This document shows positions 45,340 through 55,700 of a DNA stretch of 64,000 nt, one piece after another. A program made the position numbers and the translations under genes. Each line of letters opens with the position of its first letter. The stretch's first letter is position 1. Location of the stretch: NCBI RefSeq assembly GCF_029953285.1, contig NZ_JASAOI010000063.1:33539-97538 (forward strand), written 5' to 3'. Source of the stretch: Yinghuangia seranimata. Lineage in GTDB: Bacteria > Actinomycetota > Actinomycetes > Streptomycetales > Streptomycetaceae. Under the pieces are notes generated by a model. That model worked only from the letters and a program-made list of their open reading frames with translations. It had not been told where the DNA came from and made no database searches.

Positions 45340-48300
45340 TCAAGCACCGTCGTACGCCCCCGCCCAGTAGTCCCCGCCATCCCAGTTGTGGTCGTCGGCG
45401 TAGTCGTTGTACTCGTCGTGCGTCATGCTGCTGTAGGGGTCGGCCCCCCACTGCTCATCTTGGAAGATGTCCTCGTTGATCTCGTCGTAGCTTCCCGAGC
45501 GGTCGACCCTGATGCCCGCCTTTTGGAACGCCTCCTTGCCGGCCTGGTGGCACGAGCAAGGGTTGAGCTTCTGGTAGTGACCGCTGTGGTCGTTCATCCA
45601 TTCGATCACGAAGCTGCCGCCGGGCCCCTTGCGGATCCGCCCCTCACCGACGGCCACAAGAACGTCGTCGCTCTCTTGGAGGTCCATGTTCAAAGCGGTG
45701 TGGGCGATCTCCTCCTCGCCGACGTGCTGCGGAACGATGACCAGGGTTCCGTCCTTACGAACGCCCCACTTGATCAGACCGTCACCCATTTCGACGTAGG
45801 ACTGGAACTGCGCCGTTCCCGGCTTCGCCGGAGCCGCGACGCCCTCGTTCTTCGCCCTGGTGATCTCCTCCTCGCGGTGCGCTCCCGTGCTCGCGTTCTT
45901 CAGCTCGCACGGCCCGGTGTTGTGGACCAGCACCGGCACGCCGCCCGCGACCACGAAGTACGTGTGGACCGCGTCGATCGTCAGGTTGTAGGTGCGGACC
46001 GTGGTCGTGTAGTGCCTGCTGGCCAGAACCTTCGCGCGACCGCCCGGCGTCTGGAGTTCGTCGCCGATCCTGAGGTCCTCGGCCTCGGTCCACCGGCCTG
46101 TGGTGAGGTCGTAGAACAGGTGATGCGCGGTCGTGGTGACGGTGCCCTGGTCGGCGGTGGAGCCGACGGTCAGGTCCACGTAGGCCACGTCGTCGTCCGT
46201 GACCACGACGTCGGTGACGGTGTGGTGCTGAGGCGTGCCGTCACCCGGTTCGGCGTTGGCGATCTCGTCGCCGACCCGGACCTGCTCGATGGCCTTGGTC
46301 GTGCCGTCCGCCATCAGGACCGGTGTGCCGGCGACGAAGCTGTTCGGGCCGCAGCCACGCCCGGGGCGCACGCTGTTGCTCGAGCCGGCGAACGCCGAGA
46401 CGGTCTCGGCGGCGACCCCGACGGTCACGAGCCCGGTCGCGGTGCAGTACACCGTGCAGGCCGCGCTCGCGGCGCTTCCGGCCGCGCCGACGGCGGCCAT
46501 GGTCGCCGAGCCACCGGTCGCGAGGAACGCGGTGCCGGCGCCTTCCGCGGCCGCCGCTGCGACGCCAGCCGCCGCCGACGTCTCGGTGGCCACGGCGGCG
46601 GTCGCCGCGGCCGTGGTCGCGGCCTCCGCGGCGGCGGCCGCCACCGGAAGCACGACAGGTGCGGCCACCACCGCCACCGCGACGACGACGGTCACCACCG
46701 CCACGGTCACCGCGATCTTGGCCGCGTGCTTCTTGACCCAGCTGCCGAAGCCGAGGCCGGTGGGGTCCGCGTTGTTGACCGGGTTGTCGCCGCCGTACGC
46801 GTAGCCGTTGAACTGTGTCGGGTCCGGGTGGTTGTTGACCGGGTCGCGGGAGATGAACCGCCCGGTCGACGCGTCGTACTTGCGCGCGCCGATGTCGGTG
46901 AGCCCGGTGGCGTCGTCGACCGGCTTGTCGAGGAAACCGTGGGTGTCCGGCCAGGGGCCCAGCGGCGCGGTCTGGCCGACCTGGTTGCCGTACGGGTCCA
47001 TCTGGCGCCTGGTGACGCCGAAGCCCGTGGAGTTGGCCGTCACCTGGGCGGTGTTGTGCAGGTCCGCGACGACGTACTGCGGGTTCGCGCCGCCCACACG
47101 CATGGCGACCGTCTGGCCGTCGTGCGAGTAGTAGCGGGTGCCGGTCACCTTCCCGGTCGCCGTGTCGCGGGACAGTTCCTCGCCGACGAGGAAGAGCTTG
47201 GTGACGCCGGGGTCACGGCGGACCAGCTGAGCGCCGTCGGCGTCGTAGACGTAGGACGTCGTTCCGGCCGCGGTGGTGACGGTGTCGAGCTTGTTCTCCA
47301 GGGACCACGTGAGGGTCTGCGGGCCGGTCGGCAGCGTGCGCGTGAGCGTGTTGCCGGAACCGTCGTAGGTGTACGACGCGTTGGCGGTACCTGTGGGCCC
47401 GGTCGTGCTCGACGACGTCAGCGTGTGGGCCTGAGCGGCCTTGGGCTGCGGATAGGTGTAGGTCGTCGTCGTGTCACCGCCGGTGGCACCCGGCAGCGCG
47501 TGCTTGACCTGGCCGGTGCGCATGCCCGTCGCGTCGATGGACCAGGAGGTCCAGTACGGCTGCGGGCCCCCGATGTTGGTCGCGCCCGGCGCGGTGCTCG
47601 GCGCCCCGGCGCAGTTGTCGGTCGCGGTCCACGCCTGGGTGAGCCGGTCGAGGGCGTCGTAGCCGAAGCACTGGGTCTCGGTCGGAGATCCCGGCGCGCC
47701 CTGAACGTCGGTGGTCCGGGTCAGGCGCCCGTTGACGTCGTACGTGTAGGTCGTGTCGTCGATCTGAGGCACCGCCTGCTGCGCGGACAGGTTCACCCCG
47801 GTGACCCGGCGGGTCTGCGCGTCGCGGTTGAACGTCAGCCACGCCGGGTTGTTGGACGGGCCGAGGGTGTACTGGCTCTCCTCGCCGTAGGGCGTGTAGG
47901 TGCTCGCGGAGACGTACGCGTTGTATCCGATCGACGTCAGCGGCTTGCCGAGCGGGGAGTACGTGATGCCGATCTGCTCACCGGGCAGTCCACCGCCGGC
48001 AGCGGGCTTCAGGCTGGTCAGCAGGCCCGTGCTGGTGTACCCGTAGGTCGTCGTGTACGTGCCGCCCAAGCCGGTCTCGCCCGCCGGGATCTGCACGACC
48101 TCGCCGCGCGGATTGCCGGCCAGGTCGTATCCGGAGTAGCCCCGCAGGTAGTTCCCACCCGGGGTGTAGCGCGTCGAGTACGAGAGCCGTCCCGCCTGGA
48201 GGGTGTCCCACGTCCACGAGGCGAGCTTGGTGCCCGCCGTGGAGCCGGCGTATTCGGCGGTCTTGCGCCCAAGGGAGTCGTAGGTGAACGCCAGGGTCTG

Positions 48301-51300
48301 CTGACGGCCGTCCGTCAACGTCAGCAACTGGCCCGCGTTGTCGTAGGTGGACGTCGACGTGCCGGTGTCCGGGTCGGTCTGGGAGACCGTGTGCCCGAGC
48401 ATGTCGTTGGTGAACGTCCACTCGTTCCCCGCCGCGTCGGTGATCTTGTCGAGGTCACCCACCGCGCTGTAGTGGTACCTGGTGTCGTTGTGCGTACCGC
48501 CCGAGACGACGGCCCCCGAGACCGTCGGCGGCGACGTGTACTGCCAGGCTTCGAGCGCCTTGCCGTCGGCACCGGACACCGTCGTGGAGACGACGCCGCC
48601 CGTCGGCGGGATGGTGGTCACCCGGTCGCCGCCGTACACGGTCTGCTGCGCCTTGCTGAGCGAAAGACCCTTGTACACAGCCTCGTTGATGACGCGCCCG
48701 CTGCCGTCGAAGGTGTTGACGGACCGGTCGTCGACCGCCGAGTCGGCGACGGAGATGAGTGTCGTGGTCGGCGAACCGCTCGTGTAGTAACGGTTGTTGG
48801 TCTTGACCTTCCAGCCGTGCGAGTCGAACACCGCGTCCTGGACGATGCGTCCGCCGCCCTCGGCGTCCTCCTGAACCTGGCGGATCTGCCCCAAGGCGTC
48901 GTAGATCATGACCTTGGTGGCGTAGTTGGTGCCCGTCCCGTAGTCCACGAACGTCTTCGTGGTGACCGCGGACGGCCCGTCGGTGCGCTGGAGGTAGGTG
49001 TACGTCACCGAGGCGGGCTGAGTCGCCTTGTCGTGGCCGGGGTTCCACAACGACGTGACCCGGCCCAGGGCGTCGTAGACGGCGTCGGTGCGGTGTCCGG
49101 CGACGTCCACGGTCGCTGTGGTCTTGCCCCGGCCGGACTCCGCGTACAGGTAGGTCTTCTGATTGGCCGGGTTGGTCGAGGTGATCTGCGTGACGTTGCC
49201 GCCGTCCGACGGCGTGTACTCCATGCGGCTGGTGCGGCCGAGGGCGTCCGCGGCGGTGCTCGTACGGCCGAACGCGTCAAAGGTGTTCGTCGCCGTCGGG
49301 ACGTAGGTGAGCACGCCGCTGTTGTTCGCCGAGGCGGTCTCGCTGCCGGTCGGGTCACCTGCTCCGGGCACCGCGCCCAGCGTGGCCTGGCCGTCGTAGT
49401 AATTGCGGCTCGCCCACGTCACGTTCGACAGCGGGGTCCCGAGCGGCGGGCACACCTGGGCCGACACGGTCTTCTCCGACAGCCGGTCGCGGATCCACGA
49501 CACCGTGTTCTCGGCGTAGTTCGTGGTCGTGCAGAGGTCCGCCAGGCCGTCGCCCGACGCCGTCGACCTGATCAACCGGCCCAGGGCGTCGTACTGGTTG
49601 CTCTGACTCACCGTGCGGACGCCGCCGGCGGCGAGGTTGGTGATGCTGCGGGATCGGGCCGTACCGGTGACGGTCGACACCAGCGCGGGCAGGCCGGGCC
49701 GGGCGCGGCTGCCCGTTGTGCCGACGACCACGGGGTCGGTGACGGTCGACGACAGTTGCGCGCCGCCGTCGCCGTTGAAGGTGCGGGATTCGTAGACCTC
49801 ACCGGAGAACGCCGGATTGTCCGGCACGGATTCGCCGAGCGAGTTGGTGACGTTCGCGTGCCGCGTGCCGTTGTTCGGAAGCGTGTCCCCGTCCATGCCG
49901 CGGAAGTACGTGGCCGTCTGGAGGGTGAGCGCGTCCGGCTTGCCGTCGACGTTGTTCTGCGGGTCGCCGGTGCGCGTCTCCACCTGGCCGTAGCCGCGGA
50001 ACTGGCCGTAGGTCCGTTCCTTCGGCTTGGTCAGCTCGTCGTCGTCGTAGTGCCAGGCGGGCGCGCCGACGTAGGAGTAGGAGGTGACCTGCTTCGGGGT
50101 CACGCCGGTCGAGTCGCTCACCGCGACCTGCGTCACGACGTACTTGTGGAAGAAGTCGAGCGTCGGGTCCGTCGCGTACGGCCGCGTCCAGTAGACCGGG
50201 TAGCACCGCGTCGTGTTGTCGGGCAGGTCGGTCGGCACCGTCGCCGCGGTGCAGTCGGGCTGCGAGTAGGTCACCCAGACGACCGAGCCGGTGTCCGTGG
50301 TGACGTTGGTCAGCCGCCAGTGCGGCATGGCCGGCTGGTTGTTGTAGTTGAGGACGCGGTTGTCCATCAGCTGGCTGGTGAACGTCACCGGCGGCAACGC
50401 CAGCTTGGTGACTCCGTCGGCGGCGTAGCCGGTGCGGGTGATCGAGGACAGCAGCATCTCCGGGTCGCCCGTGGCCGGGAACTGCTGCTGCAGGTCGATC
50501 GCGTCGACGGGGCGGTATCCGCCGGAACCGTTCGCCACCTGCGTCGTGATGTTCACCAGGCGCTTGGTCGACCAGAACGACGGGGCGTGGTTGTTGCAGA
50601 CCGCGCCCTGCTTGCAGTCCTGGTCCTGCGGGGTGTCCGGCCAGGACTTGGCGTTGTCCTTGGTGAACTGCGCCGGATCGCAGGTGACCGCGCCGGAGGG
50701 GACGCAGCGTTCGGCGAGGTTGAAGACGATCTGGTCGGCCGCGGGCCGGCCGTAGACGGACCCGTTCTCCTTGTGGAGGCCGTACTCCATCCGCGCGATG
50801 GTCCCGCCGCGGGTGTAGAGGACGCCGGTCGTGCCCTTGTTCGCGCCGTAGTAGTTGGTCTCGGCGTTGTAGTAGTTCACCGCCGCGTTGCCGTGCGGGT
50901 CCTCGATGTAGTCGAGGCTCCACCGCCAGGCCTGGAGGCAGGACGAGGAGCCGAATCCGGCGCTGCTGTAGCAGGGTTCGCCGCTGTGCGCGCCGTAGAC
51001 CGGCACCGTCCAGGTGGAGTTGGTGGTCGGCTGGGTGGTACGGCCGGGGGCCTCGTTCTTCCCGAAGAAGTACTGGACGCCGTCGGTGGTGGTGACCTTC
51101 CAGTACTCGCCGTCGTGGGCGCCGTTGGCGGCTCCGGTGAGCAGTTCGACGCGCAGGCCGGCGTCGGAGGCGCCGTGCCATGCGCCGGTCGCGTCGTCGC
51201 GGACCAGGCTGGTGACCTTGCCCTTGAGGTTCAGCGTGACGATCTGGCCGGCCCAGCACAGGTCCTGGGTCTTGGTGGCGTCGGTGACGGCCGGGTCGTC

Positions 51301-52392
51301 GGCGCAGGTCCGGTAGGTGCGCTCGACGAACCCCGGGTTGTAGTCCCAGCCTTCGCCGATCCAGGTGGACTGGTTGTTGGTGGTGGTGACCCGGCCGTCG
51401 ACGCTCGAGGACGAGTAGGCGAGCGAGACGTCGGGGGCGACGTCGCCGCCGGCGCCCGGCGGCGGGACGGGCACCGGGTAGCCCCAGGAGAAGTCACCCG
51501 TGCTGCCGCCCGCCGTCCAGCTCCCGGACGGGGAGATCGGGGCCGACGCGAAGGACCCGCTGGGGCCCGACGCGTCGGGGGCGGCTGCCAGCACCATCCC
51601 TCCGGCGGCGAAGCCGGTCGCCGCGACGCCGGAGGCTCCCTGAGGCGCGGCGGACTTCGTGGTCACGTCGGCGGTGAGCACGCCGGCCTTGGCGTCGTTG
51701 CGCGAGGTCGTGACCGGGGTCTGGACCTGGCACTCGGCGGCCTCGGGCGTCGTCAGCGCGCAGGCCGGCAGCTCGACGAGGCGCAGCCGGTCACCGAGTC
51801 CGGCGCCGCCCGCGTCGCGGAACGCCGTGTAGTCGAGCTCGACCGACAGCGGCCCCGCGGCGTCCGGCGCGACCGTGAACAGGACTCCGGCCACGCCCGC
51901 CTTGACCGCGGCGCCGTGGTCGAGGACGCGGACGTGGACGCGGCCCGGCGTCTTGGCGGAGGCGCTCTTGCCCTTGTCCATCCCGGAGTTCGCGGCCGCG
52001 GACGGTTTGAGGCGGACCGGCAGGCCGCCCGCCTTCGACTCGGGCGGCGGCGCCGCGTCGGGCGCGGCCTTCGCGGTGGCGGCCGCGACGGCGCCCAGGT
52101 CGACGTCGGCTTCGCCCGCGGCCGGCCAGACGGTCGCGGTGCGTTCCCCGGTGCCGGGCCCGGCGGGTGCCGGCTGCGCGGTCCCTCGGAAGTCGGTGTG
52201 CGGGACGACCTTCTCCTGCTGCACCGGCGGACGCTTGCTCGGCAGCTTGCCCGGCTGCCCTGGGTCGGCGGCACCGGACAGCGGCACGATGACGCCGCAT
52301 ACCAGCGAGCTGACGACCGCGACCCGGAGCGCTCTCGCTCCGCGCCGCGTCCGCGCGGCCCGACGCCAAGACAATCCCCCGTAAACACGCAC
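45340..52392 (-). CDS. Secreted RHS-repeat polymorphic-toxin-like protein with Hint domain
   Basis: A 2350-residue protein from a GTG at 52392 (AGGGG nine bases upstream). An N-terminal signal segment (ALRVAVVSSLVCGVIVPLSG) is followed by a SpvB/RHS N-terminal region (SLAYSSSSVDGR) and about 1200 residues of YD/RHS repeats. The RHS core ends RKYDASTGRFISRDPVNNHP and DNPVNNADPTGLG. An Ala/Val-rich hydrophobic segment follows, then a pretoxin Hint domain (SFVAGTPVLMADGTTKAIEQ to GVPVLVHN). The last 190 residues (after VHNTGP) are the variable C-terminal domain, with EWMNDHSGHYQ and an acidic end; I cannot name it. Such proteins deliver toxins to rivals or act at the surface. Confidence 0.92.
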   Translation of the reverse strand: MRVYGGLSWRRAARTRRGARALRVAVVSSLVCGVIVPLSGAADPGQPGKLPSKRPPVQQEKVVPHTDFRGTAQPAPAGPGTGERTATVWPAAGEADVDLGAVAAATAKAAPDAAPPPESKAGGLPVRLKPSAAANSGMDKGKSASAKTPGRVHVRVLDHGAAVKAGVAGVLFTVAPDAAGPLSVELDYTAFRDAGGAGLGDRLRLVELPACALTTPEAAECQVQTPVTTSRNDAKAGVLTADVTTKSAAPQGASGVAATGFAAGGMVLAAAPDASGPSGSFASAPISPSGSWTAGGSTGDFSWGYPVPVPPPGAGGDVAPDVSLAYSSSSVDGRVTTTNNQSTWIGEGWDYNPGFVERTYRTCADDPAVTDATKTQDLCWAGQIVTLNLKGKVTSLVRDDATGAWHGASDAGLRVELLTGAANGAHDGEYWKVTTTDGVQYFFGKNEAPGRTTQPTTNSTWTVPVYGAHSGEPCYSSAGFGSSSCLQAWRWSLDYIEDPHGNAAVNYYNAETNYYGANKGTTGVLYTRGGTIARMEYGLHKENGSVYGRPAADQIVFNLAERCVPSGAVTCDPAQFTKDNAKSWPDTPQDQDCKQGAVCNNHAPSFWSTKRLVNITTQVANGSGGYRPVDAIDLQQQFPATGDPEMLLSSITRTGYAADGVTKLALPPVTFTSQLMDNRVLNYNNQPAMPHWRLTNVTTDTGSVVWVTYSQPDCTAATVPTDLPDNTTRCYPVYWTRPYATDPTLDFFHKYVVTQVAVSDSTGVTPKQVTSYSYVGAPAWHYDDDELTKPKERTYGQFRGYGQVETRTGDPQNNVDGKPDALTLQTATYFRGMDGDTLPNNGTRHANVTNSLGESVPDNPAFSGEVYESRTFNGDGGAQLSSTVTDPVVVGTTGSRARPGLPALVSTVTGTARSRSITNLAAGGVRTVSQSNQYDALGRLIRSTASGDGLADLCTTTNYAENTVSWIRDRLSEKTVSAQVCPPLGTPLSNVTWASRNYYDGQATLGAVPGAGDPTGSETASANNSGVLTYVPTATNTFDAFGRTSTAADALGRTSRMEYTPSDGGNVTQITSTNPANQKTYLYAESGRGKTTATVDVAGHRTDAVYDALGRVTSLWNPGHDKATQPASVTYTYLQRTDGPSAVTTKTFVDYGTGTNYATKVMIYDALGQIRQVQEDAEGGGRIVQDAVFDSHGWKVKTNNRYYTSGSPTTTLISVADSAVDDRSVNTFDGSGRVINEAVYKGLSLSKAQQTVYGGDRVTTIPPTGGVVSTTVSGADGKALEAWQYTSPPTVSGAVVSGGTHNDTRYHYSAVGDLDKITDAAGNEWTFTNDMLGHTVSQTDPDTGTSTSTYDNAGQLLTLTDGRQQTLAFTYDSLGRKTAEYAGSTAGTKLASWTWDTLQAGRLSYSTRYTPGGNYLRGYSGYDLAGNPRGEVVQIPAGETGLGGTYTTTYGYTSTGLLTSLKPAAGGGLPGEQIGITYSPLGKPLTSIGYNAYVSASTYTPYGEESQYTLGPSNNPAWLTFNRDAQTRRVTGVNLSAQQAVPQIDDTTYTYDVNGRLTRTTDVQGAPGSPTETQCFGYDALDRLTQAWTATDNCAGAPSTAPGATNIGGPQPYWTSWSIDATGMRTGQVKHALPGATGGDTTTTYTYPQPKAAQAHTLTSSSTTGPTGTANASYTYDGSGNTLTRTLPTGPQTLTWSLENKLDTVTTAAGTTSYVYDADGAQLVRRDPGVTKLFLVGEELSRDTATGKVTGTRYYSHDGQTVAMRVGGANPQYVVADLHNTAQVTANSTGFGVTRRQMDPYGNQVGQTAPLGPWPDTHGFLDKPVDDATGLTDIGARKYDASTGRFISRDPVNNHPDPTQFNGYAYGGDNPVNNADPTGLGFGSWVKKHAAKIAVTVAVVTVVVAVAVVAAPVVLPVAAAAAEAATTAAATAAVATETSAAAGVAAAAAEGAGTAFLATGGSATMAAVGAAGSAASAACTVYCTATGLVTVGVAAETVSAFAGSSNSVRPGRGCGPNSFVAGTPVLMADGTTKAIEQVRVGDEIANAEPGDGTPQHHTVTDVVVTDDDVAYVDLTVGSTADQGTVTTTAHHLFYDLTTGRWTEAEDLRIGDELQTPGGRAKVLASRHYTTTVRTYNLTIDAVHTYFVVAGGVPVLVHNTGPCELKNASTGAHREEEITRAKNEGVAAPAKPGTAQFQSYVEMGDGLIKWGVRKDGTLVIVPQHVGEEEIAHTALNMDLQESDDVLVAVGEGRIRKGPGGSFVIEWMNDHSGHYQKLNPCSCHQAGKEAFQKAGIRVDRSGSYDEINEDIFQDEQWGADPYSSMTHDEYNDYADDHNWDGGDYWAGAYDGA

Positions 52393-52709
52393 TTGGTCCC
52401 ACCCCTGATCAAGACGAGTGTCGGGCCGGAAGGTAGCCGGGTTCGGCACACCAAAAAAGGCGTGCCGACCACTCGGTCGGCAAAGGATTGGGAAAGCGGG
52501 ATTTTGTTGTTCAAGGAAAGTAAAAGTCTTCGAGCATGATCACGGAAAGCCGCCAATAGTCCGAAACATCCCGTTGGATGGTCTATGCGGCGGCTTTCCC
52601 GGAAGCCCTGAACAGGCTTCTCCACCAGGCCTTTTCGTTCGCCTCGAAGCGGCTACCATGACCCGCCGCCAGCCGAATTCGGCGTTGAGTAATCGAGGGG
52701 GATTCTGCA
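52393..52709. promoter_or_regulatory. Divergent promoter region of the RHS and LamG/SGNH genes
   Basis: A 317-bp region less GC-rich than the genes. GGAAAGCCGCC (52544-52554) and GGCGGCTTTCC (52589-52599) form a perfect 11-bp inverted repeat separated by 34 bases. It may serve as an operator or hairpin for either gene. No clear -10/-35 boxes were assigned. Confidence 0.5.
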
Positions 52710-55700
52710 ATGCGCAGGAAACACGGCCTCCGGATCGGCGCGCGCCCGCGCGGATCCGGACGCGCCACATTGGCCGCGCTCGCGGCACTGACCGTGGTCT
52801 GTACCGCGGCACCGGCGGCGAATGCGACGTCGGCCGACGGGCGGAACTCGGCCCGCCGAGCGGACGCGTCGAATTCCGCAGCGGACAGCCGGGCGCCCGG
52901 CGGGGACTCCGCGAACGCCGCGCGTGCGGAGGCCGTCGCCGCCGCCGAGGCGAGCGCGTCCGCGGAGGCCCGGCGCACCGGCAAGCCCGTCGCGGTGGAA
53001 CCGACCACGACCGAGACCAAGCAGGTCGTGGCCAACCCCGACGGAACGTTCACGCTGCACAGCTACGTCCGCCCGGTCCGTGTGAAGAAGGACGGCCGGT
53101 GGGCACCGGTCGACAGCACCCTGCGCGCGAACGCCGACGGCACCCTCTCCCCGGTCGCGAGCACCGTCGACATCGCGTTTTCCGGCGGCGGCGAAGCGCC
53201 ATTGGTGACCCTGCGGCACGACGGCCGCTCAGTAGCGCTGTCATGGCCGAACCCCCTTCCCGCGCCCCGGGTTTCCGGCAGCAGCGCGCTGTATCCGGAC
53301 GTCCTGCCCGGCGTCGACCTCCAGGTGACCGCCGACTCGGACAGCTACTCCGAGGTGCTGGTCGTCCACGACGCGGCCGCCGCGGCCAATCCCGCGCTCG
53401 CGCAACTACGACTCACGGCAAGTGGATCGGGCCTCGACCTGACGGTGGACGCCGACGGCGGACTGTCCGCGAAGGACCCCTCGGGCGCGGACGTGTTCCG
53501 CGGTTCGGCGCCCGTCATGTGGGACAGCCGGGAGAACCCGTCCGGTCCGAAGCCGTCCGCGACGGACTCGGGTTCGGGGCACGTCACCAAGATGCCGATG
53601 ACCGGCAAGCCGGGCCGGAACCCCAAGTCCGTTGCGGGCACGGCTAAACAGGGATCGGCGCAGGAACTCACCATCACGCCGCCCGCCGCCGCACTGACCG
53701 GCCCGGACGTCGTGTACCCGCTCTACATCGACCCGTGGATGTCGCGCGGCGTGGAGCACTGGGCGATGGTCTGGAGCAACGGCTACCACTGGTTCGACGA
53801 CAACAGCCAGATCGCCCGCGTCGGCTACGACGGCTGGGAGGACTTCAAGACCTCCCGCTCGTACTTCCAGATGGGCACCGAGGACCTGGTGGGCAAGCCG
53901 GTCAAGGCGAAGCTCTTCAACGCCTACTTCTACGCCAACGAGGTGTGGAACGCGCACGCGTGCACCGCCGAGCCGGTCCAGCTCAAGGAAGCCGGGGTCA
54001 TCAACTCCGGTACGCGCTGGCCGGGTCCGGAGGAAAGGCTGCTCGACACACAGTCCTCGAACGCAGGGGGCAGTTCGAGCTGCCAGGCCAACAACGTGGT
54101 GTTCAACGCCGCTTCGGGTGTGCAGGAAGCCATCGACAACGGGTGGGGCAACCTGACGGTGCTGCTGCGCGCGCCCGACGAGGGCAACAAGTACCAGTGG
54201 AAGAAGTTCGCCAACAACCCGCACCTGGACGCGACCTTCAGCTACCCGCCCAACAACGCCTACAACCTGCACGTGTCCAACGAAGTCCGGTGCAACGGCA
54301 AGGTGGTCACGCCGGACGCGTTCCCGCGCGTGTACTCCACCGCGACCGACAACAACACCCCGCCGCTCAACGTCGGACTGTGGTTCGAGGTGTGGCCGAA
54401 CGGCGGCTCGGCGCGCACCGCGTGGAACCCGGGGGCCGTGGTCACACCGTCCGGCGTCGAGGGCGGCTGGAACGAAAACGAGAACCTCGGCAACGGGGAC
54501 TGGGCGTTCCGCACCACCGTCGACAACGCCCCCGGCAGCTCCACCGACCTGTGGTCGGGCAGTTGGACCGACTGGTACTGGTTCACCACGCGCAGCGTGC
54601 CTCCCGCGCAGGCCCCGACGGTGACGTCACTGGACTATCCCAACGGATTCTGGGGGCAGCCCCAAGGAACGCCAGGGTCGTTCACCCTCAACACGGCCGG
54701 CGCCTCCACCGCGGTCGGTTTCACCTACACCTTCTCCGGGTCGGGTACCGAACGCTCGCTGAACAACGGCGACTGCGACTACAACCAGACCTTCGGCACC
54801 AGCGGTGGCTGGGTGGCGGCGAACAACGGCACCGCCTCGGTCGTGGTCCCGGCCGGACTGGGCGTCGGCTACCACACGCTGCACGTGCGCAGCTTCGACG
54901 ACGCGCACAACCTGTCGCCCGAGTCCCAGCAGTACACGTTCTACGTCGGCCCGAACTACGGCCAGGCGGGCAACAAGCTCGAGGCCGAGGACGGCGCCAC
55001 CGTGACGACCGGTCAACCGGCCGGGCAGAACGTGCCGTTGGAGACCCAGACGCCGTGCTGTGGAGTGACCTGGTCGGCCGGCGGCCAGCTGTGGTTCAAG
55101 GGCACCGCCAAGGACCAGTCGTTCACGATGACCGTCACGGCGCCGGTCGAAGGCGACTACGCCCTGGGCGCCAACATGACCAAGGCACCGGACTACGGCC
55201 GGGTGCAGTTCCGACTCGACGGCGTACCCGTCGCGGCGACCGCCACGACGCCCTTCGACGGTTACAACGCGGGGTCGGTCGCCACCGCGTACCAATCGCT
55301 CGGCGGCGCGCACCTCACAGCGGGCGCACACACGCTGACCGTCACGCTGGTCGGCACCAACCCGGCGAGCATCGACACGAAGTACATGGTGGGCGTCGAC
55401 TACCTGACCGTCGCGCCCGTGAACAACGTCACGGCGAGCAGCTTCACCGCCGCGATGAACAACCACGGCATCAGCGACGACAACGTGACCGCCGCCGACT
55501 TCGACCTGGCGCAGGGCGGCCGGAGCCTGTCCAAGCAGGCGCTTGCGGCCGCCGGATACGCGTCGGGGTCGGTGGTGAACATCGGCGGCGCGTCCTTCAC
55601 CATGCCCGCGGCCAACGCCAACGGAAACGACAACGTCATCGCCCTGGGCCAGACCATCCCGATCCCGGGCGGCGTCAAGGCGGGTGCGGTCGGTCTGCTC

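Noticed and set aside
45188..45380. A leftward frame starting MAGTTGRGRTTVLDAG overlapping the end of the RHS gene
   Set aside because: It has no convincing ribosome site and most of it is an out-of-frame reading of the RHS end and the Ntn hydrolase gene. A short remnant cannot be excluded.
45214..52539. Antisense frame of over 2400 codons opposite the RHS gene
   Set aside because: The RHS reading has unmistakable repeats, core motif and Hint domain. The antisense product is Val/Arg/Gly-rich without domains.
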